Made by a program: the position numbers and the translations under genes. Below, one piece after another: positions 49,197 through 57,545 of a stretch of 64,000 nt of DNA; the first letter of the stretch is position 1; every line of letters begins with the position of its first letter. Source of the DNA: Thermaerobacter sp. FW80 (GTDB lineage: Bacteria; Bacillota; Sulfobacillia; Thermaerobacterales; Thermaerobacteraceae); the NCBI RefSeq assembly GCF_004634385.1, contig NZ_CP037895.1, forward strand, positions 1,153,245 to 1,217,244, in the 5' to 3' direction. The notes under the pieces were generated by a model. That model saw only the letters and a program-made list of their open reading frames with translations, was not told the origin of the DNA and searched no databases.

Positions 49197-51080
49197 GTGG
49201 TGGAGTCGGCCTGGTTGATCCCGCTCTTTCCGCTGGCGGCCTTCGTCCTGACGGTGTTCGTCGGCCGCCGGCTGGGCGAACGGGCGGGCTGGATCGGCGT
49301 CGCGGGGATGCTGGCGGCGACGGCCCTGTCGCTCGGGGTGTTCCGCGATGCCGTGGCGCGGCCGGACGCCTACGAGGCCGCCTGGCGGTGGCTGGCGTTC
49401 GGTTCCTTCGCGCTGGACGTCGGCTTCCGGGTGGACAACCTGGAGGCGGCCCTGCTGCTGATGGTCTCCTTCGTCAGCCTGATGGTGCACGTCTTCTCCC
49501 TGGGCTACATGCACGGCGACGCCCGGTACAACCGGTACTTCGCCCTGATCTCCCTGTTCACCGCGGGCATGCTGGGGCTGGTGATCGCCGACAACGCCGT
49601 GTTCTGGCTGATCTGGTGGGAGATCATGGGCGCCTGCTCCTACCTGCTGATCGGCCACTGGTTCGAGGAGCGGGAGAACCAGGCGGCGGCGTACAAGGCC
49701 TTCATCACCACCCGCATCGGCGACGTGCTGATGATGGCCGGCTTCTGGTACATGTTCCAGCTGACGGGCAGCCTGCGCTTCGCCGACTGGCAGGCGTGGG
49801 TGGAGCAGCAGGCGGGCGCGGGGACGCCCGACTTCACCCGCGCGATGACCGTCGCCGCGCTGCTGATCTTCGGCGGGGCGGTGGGCAAGTCGGCCCAGGC
49901 GCCGCTGCACGTCTGGCTGCCTGACGCCATGGCCGGCCCGACCCCGGTCAGCGCCCTGATCCACGCCGCCACCATGGTCGCGGCGGGCGTGTTCCTCATC
50001 GCCCGGACCTACTTCATCTTCGCCGAGGCGCCCGCGGCGCTGGCCGTGGTGGCGTTCCTCGGCGCGTTCACCGCCTTCCTGGCGGCCACCATCGCCGTGG
50101 TCCAGACGGACATCAAGAAGGTGCTGGCCTACTCGACGGTCAGCCAGCTCGGCTACATGGTGATGGCCCTGGGCGTCGGCGGCTACAGCGCGGCCATGTT
50201 CCACCTGTGGACCCACGGCTTCTTCAAGGCGCTGCTGTTCCTGGGGTCCGGCGCGGTGATCCACGCGGTGCACACGCAGGACATGCGCGAGATGGGCGGC
50301 CTGGGCCGGAAGATGAGGCTGACGGCGCTGACCTTCATCGTCGGCACGCTGGCGCTGGCGGGCATCTGGCCCTTCTCCGGCTTCTACTCCAAGGATGAGA
50401 TCCTGCTGGCCGCCTATCACTCCCGCTATCCGGTGCTGTTCTGGGTCGGTGCCGTGACGGCGGGCCTGACCGCCTTCTACATGACGCGGGCCGTGGTGCT
50501 GACCTTCTTCGGCAGGCCGCGGGACGAGCAGCGGTTCGCCCATGCCCACGAGGGCGGGCCGGAGCTGCGCTGGCCGCTGGTGCTGCTGGCCATCCCCGCC
50601 TTCGCCGCCGGCTTCCTGGCGCCGGCGCTGTTCGGTGCGCCGGTCCACGAGTTCATCACCTTCGGGGAGCACCAGGCCGCCCACGAGCCGGAGTCGCTGG
50701 TGGTCCTGACGGGCACGCTGTTCGCCGTGGCGGGCATCCTGCTGGGGATCGTCGTCTACGGGCTGGGGTGGATCTCGCCGGCGACGCTGCGCAGCGCCCT
50801 GGCGACGCCCTACTTCGTCCTCCAGGAGAAGTGGTTCTTCGACCGGGCCTATGAGGTCGTGGTGCTGGCCGGTTCGTCCTGGGTCGCGCGGCTGGCGGCC
50901 GGGTTCGATCGGCTGGTGATCGACGGGATCGTCAACGGGGTGGCCGGGTTGGTGGCCGGCGTGGGCGAGGTGGTGCGGCGCTGGTCCACCGGCCTGGTCC
51001 AGGGGTACATGCTCACCCTGTTCGCCGGGGTGGTGCTGCTGGCGCTGCTGATCCTGCAACGGACGGGAGGCCTGTGGTGA
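49197..51080 (+). CDS. nuoL: NADH-quinone oxidoreductase subunit L
   Basis: Largest antiporter-like proton-pumping subunit, about 15 helices plus the lateral helix. LMVHVFSLGYMHGDARYNRYFALISLFTAGML, WWEIMGACSYLLIGHWFE, GKSAQAPLHVWLPDAMAGPTPVSALIHAATMVAAGVFL and KVLAYSTVSQLGYMVMALG are diagnostic, with the functional Glu and Lys present. GTG at 49197 (or the next codon) after GAGGTGAGG. 627 residues. Confidence 0.96.
   Translation: MVESAWLIPLFPLAAFVLTVFVGRRLGERAGWIGVAGMLAATALSLGVFRDAVARPDAYEAAWRWLAFGSFALDVGFRVDNLEAALLLMVSFVSLMVHVFSLGYMHGDARYNRYFALISLFTAGMLGLVIADNAVFWLIWWEIMGACSYLLIGHWFEERENQAAAYKAFITTRIGDVLMMAGFWYMFQLTGSLRFADWQAWVEQQAGAGTPDFTRAMTVAALLIFGGAVGKSAQAPLHVWLPDAMAGPTPVSALIHAATMVAAGVFLIARTYFIFAEAPAALAVVAFLGAFTAFLAATIAVVQTDIKKVLAYSTVSQLGYMVMALGVGGYSAAMFHLWTHGFFKALLFLGSGAVIHAVHTQDMREMGGLGRKMRLTALTFIVGTLALAGIWPFSGFYSKDEILLAAYHSRYPVLFWVGAVTAGLTAFYMTRAVVLTFFGRPRDEQRFAHAHEGGPELRWPLVLLAIPAFAAGFLAPALFGAPVHEFITFGEHQAAHEPESLVVLTGTLFAVAGILLGIVVYGLGWISPATLRSALATPYFVLQEKWFFDRAYEVVVLAGSSWVARLAAGFDRLVIDGIVNGVAGLVAGVGEVVRRWSTGLVQGYMLTLFAGVVLLALLILQRTGGLW
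50868..50879 (+). repeat. 12-bp dispersed word, copy 15
   Basis: Exact copy in nuoL, in the variable C-terminal region, read as A-G-S-S. It is the only copy in the 11-kb nuo operon. Confidence 0.8.
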
Positions 51081-52630
51081 TGTCCGCGTCGCTGCCCTAC
51101 CTGAGCCTGATCCTGGGGGTGCCGGCGGCGGGCGCGCTGCTGACCCTGCTGATCCCGCGCGAGAACCACCGGGCCATTCGCCTGGTGGGCACCGTGGCGA
51201 TGGCGGTGCCGCTGCTGCTGGTGGCCGCGGTGTGGGCCGGGTTCGACCCGGCGGCCGGCGGACCCCAGTTCGTGGAGCGCTACCGCTGGATCCCCACCCT
51301 GGGCGCCTGGTACTACCTGGGCGTCGACGGCCTGTCGCTGCCGCTGGTCGCCTTGACCGCGCTGATCGCCCCCATCGCGGCGCTGGCCTCCTGGGGCATC
51401 GAGGTGCGGGTCAAGGAGTACTGGGTGCTGCTGGGGCTCCTGGTCACCGGGATCTTTGGCGTGTTCCTGGCCCTGGACTACCTGCTGTTCTACGTGTTCT
51501 TCGAGCTGTCGCTGATCCCGATGTACTTCCTCATCGGGGTCTGGGGCGGCCCGCGGCGGGACTACGCGTCGCTGAAGTTTTTCATCTACACGCTGGTGGG
51601 CAGCATCGTGCTGATCGTCGGCATCCTCGCACTCTACCTGCTCACCGGCGCCAGCACCTTCGACATGGTGGAGCTGGCGCGGCGCGCCCCGGCGGCGGTG
51701 CCCGAGGCCCTCAAGCTGCCCCTGTTCCTGCTGCTCTTCGTCGGGTTCGCCATCAAGACGCCCATGTGGCCCGTCCATACGTGGCTTCCCGACGCCCACG
51801 TCGAGGCGCCGACGCCCATCAGCGTGATCCTGGCGGCGGTGCTGCTGAAGCTGGGCACCTACGGCATGATGCGGATCACGTGGCCGACGCTGCCCGACGT
51901 GGCCCGCGACCTGGCCGGCGCGCTGGCGACGCTGGCCGTGATCGCCATCCTCTATGGCGCCTTCACCGCCCTGGGGCAGCGGGACTTCAAGCGGCTGGTG
52001 GCCTACTCCTCGGTCAGCCAGATGGGGTTCGTGGTGCTGGCGCTGGCGGCGGCCGCCGCGGCGCCGGGGGTCGCCCAGGCCGCCCAGCTGGCGGGGCGCG
52101 ACCCCCAGGTGATCCTGGAGGCGGGGCAGTCCGCCACCATGGCGGCGGTCTTCATGATGGTGGCCCACGGGCTGGCGTCGGCGCTGCTGTTCCTGCTGGT
52201 CGGCTTCTGGTACGACCGCACCCACACCCGGGACTTCGACCGGCTGGGCGGCATGTTCCGCACCACGCCGGTGGGGGCCACCTTCCTGGGCATCGCCGCC
52301 TTCGCCAACCTGGGCCTGCCCGGGTTCAGCACCTTCATCGGCGAGTTCTTCACGCTGATGGGCACGCTGCCGGTGTTCCCCACCGCGGTCTACGTCGCCC
52401 TGGTCGGGCTGGTCGGGGCGGCGATGTACAACCTGACCATGCTGCAGCGGGTGACCATGGGCGCTCCGAGGCCCGAGTGGAGCGGCCTCCCTGACGTCAC
52501 GCCGCGGGAGTTGGCGACCTTCGTGCCGCTGGTGGCGGCCATGCTGCTGCTGGGGTGGATGCCCGGCCTGTTGACCCAGGTGCTGAGCACGCCCGTCGCC
52601 CAGTTCGTCGCCAAGTTGGGAGGGATGTGA
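51080..52630 (+). CDS. nuoM: NADH-quinone oxidoreductase subunit M
   Basis: Second antiporter-like subunit, 14 helices. GVDGLSLPLVALTALIAPIA, FYVFFELSLIPMYFLIGVWGG (with the conserved Glu), FAIKTPMWPVHTWLPDAHVEAPTPISVILAAVLLKLGTYGMMR and LVAYSSVSQMGFVVLAL are typical. ATG at 51080 overlaps the nuoL stop; GGGAGG lies 9 nt upstream. 516 residues. Confidence 0.96.
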   Translation: MSASLPYLSLILGVPAAGALLTLLIPRENHRAIRLVGTVAMAVPLLLVAAVWAGFDPAAGGPQFVERYRWIPTLGAWYYLGVDGLSLPLVALTALIAPIAALASWGIEVRVKEYWVLLGLLVTGIFGVFLALDYLLFYVFFELSLIPMYFLIGVWGGPRRDYASLKFFIYTLVGSIVLIVGILALYLLTGASTFDMVELARRAPAAVPEALKLPLFLLLFVGFAIKTPMWPVHTWLPDAHVEAPTPISVILAAVLLKLGTYGMMRITWPTLPDVARDLAGALATLAVIAILYGAFTALGQRDFKRLVAYSSVSQMGFVVLALAAAAAAPGVAQAAQLAGRDPQVILEAGQSATMAAVFMMVAHGLASALLFLLVGFWYDRTHTRDFDRLGGMFRTTPVGATFLGIAAFANLGLPGFSTFIGEFFTLMGTLPVFPTAVYVALVGLVGAAMYNLTMLQRVTMGAPRPEWSGLPDVTPRELATFVPLVAAMLLLGWMPGLLTQVLSTPVAQFVAKLGGM

Positions 52631-52632
52631 GC

Positions 52633-54180
52633 ATGCCGGTGCTGTCGGCCGGGGAACTGATCTATCTCCTGCCCGAGATCGTGCTGGCCGTGACGGCCAT
52701 GGTCCTCCTGCTGGCCGACGCCTTCGCCGGCGGGCGCGACGAGGCGGCGGGGCAGGGCGGTGAGACCGGCGCGGCGGCCCCGGGGACGGCCGCAGGGCGC
52801 CGCGACTGGATCGGCTACCTGGCCGTGCTCGGCGTCGTCGTGGCGATGATCGTCATCCGCCGCGACGTCGCCCAGCCGGGTCCCATCCTGGGCGGCATGG
52901 TGTCCAGCGACGGTTACGCCGCGTTCTTCAAGGCGGTGTTCTTGATCGCCACCGCACTGGTGGCGCTGCTGTCCATCGACTACGTGGCCCAGCGCGGCAT
53001 CGCCCCGGGCGAGTACTTCAGCCTGCTGCTGTTGGCGACCACCGGGGCCCTGTTCATGGCGGGGGCGGCCAACCTGCTGACCTTCTACCTGGGGCTGGAG
53101 CTGCTGTCGCTGAGCTCCTACGCCCTGGCGGGGCTGATGCGCACCGACCCGCGCTCCCAGGAGGCGGCGCTGAAGTACTTCCTCAACGGGGCCTTGAGCT
53201 CGGGCATCCTGCTCTTCGGCGTCTCGCTGGTGTACGGTGCCACGGGCACCTTCGACCTGGTCGAGCTGGCGCGCCAGGTCGGTCAGGTGCTGCAGGGCGA
53301 GGCGGCCGCCGCCGTGCCGGTGCCGATGTTGGCCCTGGGGGTCGCCTTCCTGCTGGCGGGGCTGGCCTTCAAGGCCGGCGCCGTGCCCTTCCACCTCTGG
53401 CTGCCGGATGCCTACCAGGGCGCACCCACGCCCATCACCGCCTATCTGGCGGTGGTGTCGGAGGGCGCGGCGTTCGCAGCCATCCTGCGGGTGTTCTACG
53501 GCGGGATGGGCGGAGCCCAGGAGGCTTGGCAGACCGCCTTCGTCGTCCTGGCCGTGCTGACGATGACGGTGGCCAACGTGGCGGCGCTCCGGCAGACCGA
53601 CGTCAAGCGGCTCATGGCCTATTCGTCCATCGCCCAGGCGGGATACATCCTGGCGGCCGTGGCGGCGGCGTCGGAGCTCGGCCGGACCGCCGTGCTGTAC
53701 TACGTGATGGCCTACACCTTCATGAACGTCGGCGCCTTCGCCGTGATCACCGCGCTGCAGGTGCACGGCGAGGGCCGCACGGTGCAGGACTTCACCGGGC
53801 TCGCTCGCCGGGAGCCGCTGCTGGCGGCGCTGCTGGTGGTCTTCCTGGTCTCCCTGGTGGGGCTTCCGTTCACTGCGGGGTTCATGGCGAAGTTCGGCGT
53901 GTTCCGGGCGTTGGTGGCGGCCGGCAACCTGTGGCTGCCGGTGCTGGTGGCGCTCAACAGCGTGATCTCGGTCGGATACTACTACAACCTGGTGCGGCAC
54001 ATGTACGTGGTGCCGGCGGAGAAGGCGCCCGTGCCCGACACGGCGGTGCCGGTGCCCGCCCCGATCTGGACGGTGCTGGCGGTCTGCTTCTTCTTCACCC
54101 TGGTCCTGGGGATCTGGCCCGACGCCTTCATGCGGTGGGCCGAGGTGTCGCTGATGGCCATGGGCCGGGGCGGCATGTAG
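52633..54180 (+). CDS. nuoN: NADH-quinone oxidoreductase subunit N
   Basis: Third antiporter-like subunit and last gene of the operon. LTFYLGLELLSLSSYALAGLMRTDPRSQEAALKYFLNGALSSGILLFG, FKAGAVPFHLWLPDAYQGAPTPITAYLAVVSEGAAFAAILR and DVKRLMAYSSIAQAGYILAAVA are diagnostic. A 25-residue Ala/Gly insert follows the first helix. ATG at 52633 is 2 bp after the nuoM stop. 515 residues. No clear terminator was seen in the 100 bp before the convergent usp gene. Confidence 0.96.
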   Translation: MPVLSAGELIYLLPEIVLAVTAMVLLLADAFAGGRDEAAGQGGETGAAAPGTAAGRRDWIGYLAVLGVVVAMIVIRRDVAQPGPILGGMVSSDGYAAFFKAVFLIATALVALLSIDYVAQRGIAPGEYFSLLLLATTGALFMAGAANLLTFYLGLELLSLSSYALAGLMRTDPRSQEAALKYFLNGALSSGILLFGVSLVYGATGTFDLVELARQVGQVLQGEAAAAVPVPMLALGVAFLLAGLAFKAGAVPFHLWLPDAYQGAPTPITAYLAVVSEGAAFAAILRVFYGGMGGAQEAWQTAFVVLAVLTMTVANVAALRQTDVKRLMAYSSIAQAGYILAAVAAASELGRTAVLYYVMAYTFMNVGAFAVITALQVHGEGRTVQDFTGLARREPLLAALLVVFLVSLVGLPFTAGFMAKFGVFRALVAAGNLWLPVLVALNSVISVGYYYNLVRHMYVVPAEKAPVPDTAVPVPAPIWTVLAVCFFFTLVLGIWPDAFMRWAEVSLMAMGRGGM

Positions 54181-54280
54181 CGCCACCTTCGTCCCGCGCG
54201 GCGGCAGGGGGATGGAGGGGGATGGATGGGATGGGCCGGCCGGGGCCGGTGGGCCGGCAGGGCGGTGCCCGCCTCCCAGC

Positions 54281-54706
54281 TCAATGCACCACCAGCACCG
54301 CCCCGCGCCAGTGTTCCAGCACGTACCCGCTGACACTGCCCAGCAGGGCGGAGGTGACGCGCCCCAACCCGCGCCGGCCCACCACCACCAGGTCGGGGCG
54401 CTGGCGCTCGGCCTCGGCGACGATCTCGCGTCCCGGCTCGCCGCGCCGGAGGACCGTCTCCACAGGCGGCCGCGGTTCGCCGAGACGCCGGGTCGCCGCG
54501 TCCAGGATGGATCGCCCCAGGCGCTCCGACGACTCCTCCAGGTAGCGGTACACCGCATCGGGGCCGACGAACAGGTCGCCGCTCATCCCGGGAACGCAGT
54601 GCACCAGCACCAGCCGCGCCCCCTGGCGGCCCTGGACGAGCCGGGCGGCCAGCTCGAGGGCGCGGCCCGAGGGCGGGGAACCGTCGACCGCGACCAAGAG
54701 CTTCAT
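54281..54706 (-). CDS. Universal stress protein (UspA family)
   Basis: Small ATP-binding-type stress protein. MKLLVAVDGSPPSGRALELAARL and the C-terminal nucleotide loop VVVGRRGLGRVTSALLGSVSGYVLEHWRGAVLVVH (pattern G-x2-G-x9-G-S) are the family signatures. ATG at 54706 is chosen because AGGAGG lies 8 nt upstream on this strand; ATG at 54712 is too close to it. 141 residues. It is convergent with nuoN and follows the antiporter gene. Confidence 0.9.
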   Translation of the reverse strand: MKLLVAVDGSPPSGRALELAARLVQGRQGARLVLVHCVPGMSGDLFVGPDAVYRYLEESSERLGRSILDAATRRLGEPRPPVETVLRRGEPGREIVAEAERQRPDLVVVGRRGLGRVTSALLGSVSGYVLEHWRGAVLVVH

Positions 54707-54866
54707 TGCCATGACCTCCTTCATCACGCCGGTAGGCCGCGTGCGGTGGCCGCGCCGAAGGGCGAGGGGGACGGGAGCGACGGTGCGCCTGGCGCTCCGT
54801 CGCGGCCCCGTTTCGGACTTCGGTCTCGCCGCCGGGAAGTTGGGCACACCCGCCGCTCGCGCTCCC

Positions 54867-56162
54867 TCAATCGGCCTCGCCGGACCGGGCTCCCGGCACC
54901 GGCTGATAGGCGGCGGCCCCCGAGGGCGAATCGGGCGCACGGCCGAAGGACCAGCGCAAGAGGACGGGTGTGACCAGGGTCGTGAACAGGGTCATGACCA
55001 CCATGACGGAGAACACGGGTTGCGAGATCACGCCCTCCTGCAAGCCGATGCCGGCCACGATCAACGCCACCTCGCCCCGGCTGACCATCCCGATGCCAAC
55101 CCGGAGGGCTTCGATCCAGCGGAAGCCGAAGGGACGGACGCCGAGGCTGGAGCCGATGACCTTGCCGAGGACGGCGGCCGCCAGGATCAGGATGAGGAAG
55201 CCGGCGCCGCTTTCGGCCACGGCCGCCACCACGTCGCTCTCCAACCCGATGTTGACGAAGAAGATGGGGACGAAGAAGCCGTAGGCCAGGACGGCCAGCC
55301 GCTCTTCCACGTGGTGCTTGAGATCGGGATGCAAGGTCAACATCACGCCGGCCATGTACGAGCCCGTGATGGCGGCGACGCCGCCGAGCTCTTCCGCGGC
55401 GACGGCCATGAGCAGCCCGGCCACCAGGGCCACGGCGAAGAGCGGCTCCGTCCCAGGCCAGCGGGCGGCCGCGCGGAGCACCGGCGGCAGCAGCCAGCGG
55501 CCGACGGCGAGGGCGGCCAGGAAGAAGGCTGCCATGCGCAGGACGATGGGGAGCAGCGTCGCGATCCCCGCCGCGCCGGCGCCGGGTGCGGTGCCGGGAC
55601 CCTCGCCCAGGCCGGCCTGGTGGAGGGCGACCACGACGGACAGGATGACGATGCCCATCACGTCGTCGATCACGGCGGAGCCCAGGATCGTCGTGCCTTC
55701 CCGGGAGCGCAGGCGCCCGAGCTCCAGCAGGGTCTGGGCGGTGATGCTGACGGAGGTGGCGGTGAGGATGGTCCCGATGAACACGCTCTCGTAGGTGGGG
55801 AAGCCGAAGGCGAGCGCCACCCCGGTGCCGGCCAGGAAGGGCAGGGCGACGCCGCCGACCGCCCCGAAGAAGGCCGCGGTGCCCACCTTGCGCATCTCCG
55901 TCAGGTCCGTCTCCAGACCGGCCAGGAACATCAGGAAGATGACGCCGAGCTCGGCCAGGTCGCGGACCAGCTGCTCGAGGTAGTGGGGGTCGGTGAAGAC
56001 CGGCCAGTGCAGGATGTCCAACAGCGAGGGCCCCAGCAGGATGCCGACCAACAACTCGCCGAACACGGCGGGCTGGCCCAGGCGCTTGGAGAGGGCCCCG
56101 GCGCCCTTGGCGGCGAGGATCACCACGGCGAGCAGCAAGGCCACTTGCAGGAACGAAGGCAT
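54867..56162 (-). CDS. Na+(K+)/H+ antiporter of CPA2 family (KefB/NapA-like), no regulatory C-terminal domain
   Basis: Integral membrane antiporter with 12-13 helices. SFLQVALLLAVVILAAKGAGALSKRLGQPAVFGELLVGILLGPSLL is the typical CPA2 start. ILTATSVSITAQTLLELGRL and the Asp-Asp pair in SAVIDDVMGIVILSVVVAL, which carries the ion-translocating acidic residue, follow. GFFVPIFFVNIGLESDV and GMVSRGEVALIVAGIGLQ are also conserved. It ends after the membrane domain, without TrkA-N or USP domains. ATG at 56162 gives 431 residues. An upstream in-frame ATG at 56285 would add 41 residues that run through the 20-C tract. Confidence 0.9.
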   Translation of the reverse strand: MPSFLQVALLLAVVILAAKGAGALSKRLGQPAVFGELLVGILLGPSLLDILHWPVFTDPHYLEQLVRDLAELGVIFLMFLAGLETDLTEMRKVGTAAFFGAVGGVALPFLAGTGVALAFGFPTYESVFIGTILTATSVSITAQTLLELGRLRSREGTTILGSAVIDDVMGIVILSVVVALHQAGLGEGPGTAPGAGAAGIATLLPIVLRMAAFFLAALAVGRWLLPPVLRAAARWPGTEPLFAVALVAGLLMAVAAEELGGVAAITGSYMAGVMLTLHPDLKHHVEERLAVLAYGFFVPIFFVNIGLESDVVAAVAESGAGFLILILAAAVLGKVIGSSLGVRPFGFRWIEALRVGIGMVSRGEVALIVAGIGLQEGVISQPVFSVMVVMTLFTTLVTPVLLRWSFGRAPDSPSGAAAYQPVPGARSGEAD

Positions 56163-56223
56163 GTCCCACCTCGTCCTCCTTGCAGCGCGCGGCGGCTCCG
56201 GGCGGTGAGGCCCATCCGACGCG

Positions 56224-56243
56224 CCCCCCCCCCCCCCCCCCCC
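56224..56243. repeat. 20-bp homopolymer C tract
   Basis: Twenty consecutive C residues on the plus strand, 61 bp upstream of the antiporter start codon at 56162. On the minus strand it reads as a Gly run in the frame of the antiporter, open back to an ATG at 56285. A tract this long is prone to slippage. The surrounding 386-bp gap (56163-56548) otherwise has one 30-bp direct repeat and no gene. Confidence 0.95.
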
Positions 56244-56460
56244 TCCGGCACGCCCGGCCCCCGGGGCACGGCGCACGCGGGGCATGGGGCATGCGGGCGG
56301 TGCTTGCCAGGCCCACCCGATCCGCGGCCGGCCTCACGCCCGACGGATCCGGGGGAACGCTCCCAGGGGCTTCGGGGCTTCCCCGACGGGATCCCCACGT
56401 CGCGGCCCGCGACCGCAGTGGTGGCTCGGCTTCCCCTGTCCCGGCATCGCAGCCGCGCTG

Positions 56461-56490
56461 CAGCGCCGGCGCCGGTGCTGCGCCTGCAGG
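56461..56490. repeat. 30-bp direct repeat, copy A (copy B at 56550-56579)
   Basis: A 30-bp block starting CAGCGCCGGCGCCGG occurs identically at 56461-56490 and 56550-56579, 89 bp apart. Copy B encodes the last codons (ALQAQHRRR) of the minus-strand gene at 56549; copy A lies just beyond its stop. Confidence 0.85.
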
Positions 56491-56548
56491 TTCGGCTGCC
56501 CCTGGGATGGCCCTGGAGCCGCACACCACCGCCGCCCTCGGTTGCCTC

Positions 56549-57289
56549 TCAGCGCCGGCGCCGGTGCTGCGCCTGCAGGGCCCGCCGGTCATGCCAGGCG
56601 GCCAGGGCCGCGTGCAGGCTGCCGCGGACGCGGGTTGCCGCGCTGCGTTCGTCCAACAACTTGACGAGATGTTCCGGGTTCACCTGCCACACGCCGTACT
56701 CCAGCAGAGGACCGTGGACGGGGCGACGCGTGAGCACCAGCACCGGTGCGGGCTCGGCCGGCCACCGCACGCCGGCCGCCGCCAGCTCTGCGCTCAGGAT
56801 CCGGCTCTCCGCCACCAGGCGATCGGCGGCGGCCACCAGCCGCTTGCGCGCCGCCTTGGGGCGGGCGGAGGCCGACACGTCCAGCGTGCCGATCACCCAG
56901 GCCCGGTCCGCGGTCGCCACCAGCACCTCCGCCCCGCCGCGCCCGCGATGGGCGGCGCCGGGGATGGCCACCTTGACGAACCCGCCGGACAGTCGTTCCA
57001 GCGCCTCGAACAGCCGGCGCCGGCCGTCGACGACCTGCATGGCCGTGAAGAACTGGGCGGCACACAAGCCGGCACCCACCAGGCACCAGAACCCGAACAT
57101 GTCCAGGACGTTGATGCCCAGGAGGGCACGCAGCCGGAACAGGGATCCCGCACCCCACCCCAGGAGCAGGCATGCGATGGCCCAGCTCCACGGAGCCCCG
57201 GGCTGCACTGCGGGCTGGCCGATCCAGCCGGAGCGGGCCAGATCTCTGGGAACCGCCTGCATCGTGACGACCCGTCTCGGTGACGTCAT
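56549..57289 (-). CDS. Two-helix membrane protein of unknown function
   Basis: I do not recognise a family. From ATG at 57289 the protein has two hydrophobic segments (about residues 35-54, WAIACLLLGWGAGSLF, and 62-84, MFGFWCLVGAGLCAAQFF). A soluble domain of about 160 residues follows (GGAEVLVATADRAWVIGTLDVSASARPKAARKRL, then PVLVLTRRPVHGPLLEYGVWQVNPEHLVKLLDE). The alternation of strands ending in a hydrophobic LVLTRRP stretch is faintly like nuclease-related (NERD-type) membrane proteins, but the key residues are not evident. No strong ribosome site decides the start; ATG at 57262 is the alternative. Codon pattern and conserved-looking hydrophobicity support a real gene. Confidence 0.6.
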   Translation of the reverse strand: MTSPRRVVTMQAVPRDLARSGWIGQPAVQPGAPWSWAIACLLLGWGAGSLFRLRALLGINVLDMFGFWCLVGAGLCAAQFFTAMQVVDGRRRLFEALERLSGGFVKVAIPGAAHRGRGGAEVLVATADRAWVIGTLDVSASARPKAARKRLVAAADRLVAESRILSAELAAAGVRWPAEPAPVLVLTRRPVHGPLLEYGVWQVNPEHLVKLLDERSAATRVRGSLHAALAAWHDRRALQAQHRRRR

Positions 57290-57484
57290 GGTCGGTCCGT
57301 GCCTCCGTGCGCTCGGCAGCCACCCACGGCGGTGCTCCCTGGCGGTCGATCCCAGCGCGGGTCCAGGGGCACCGCCGCCGCGGACGAACCCGCAACCGTC
57401 CACGCCATGCCCAGGTCGAGGTGCGGCCCGCGCCGACGGCGAGCGACCGAACGGCTCTGAAGGCGAAGGCCCGGACATGGCACC

Positions 57485-57515
57485 AAGGGGCACCGGCCGC
57501 TCACCGGTGCCCCTT
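57485..57515 (-). terminator. Likely terminator of the bc-complex operon
   Basis: A perfect 12-bp stem (57485-57496 with 57504-57515) with loop CCGCTCA lies 31 bp downstream of the cytochrome c stop on the minus strand. The T tract is weak. The 256-bp gap to the next minus-strand gene contains nothing else recognisable. Confidence 0.6.
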
Positions 57516-57545
57516 CGGACCGCGGCACCCCTGCTCTTGCGATCA

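Noticed and set aside
56224-56243. Glycine-run N-terminus as the sole start of the antiporter
   Set aside because: The conserved helix begins right after ATG 56162 with an acceptable ribosome site; the longer form is kept only as a possibility in the phase-variation finding.
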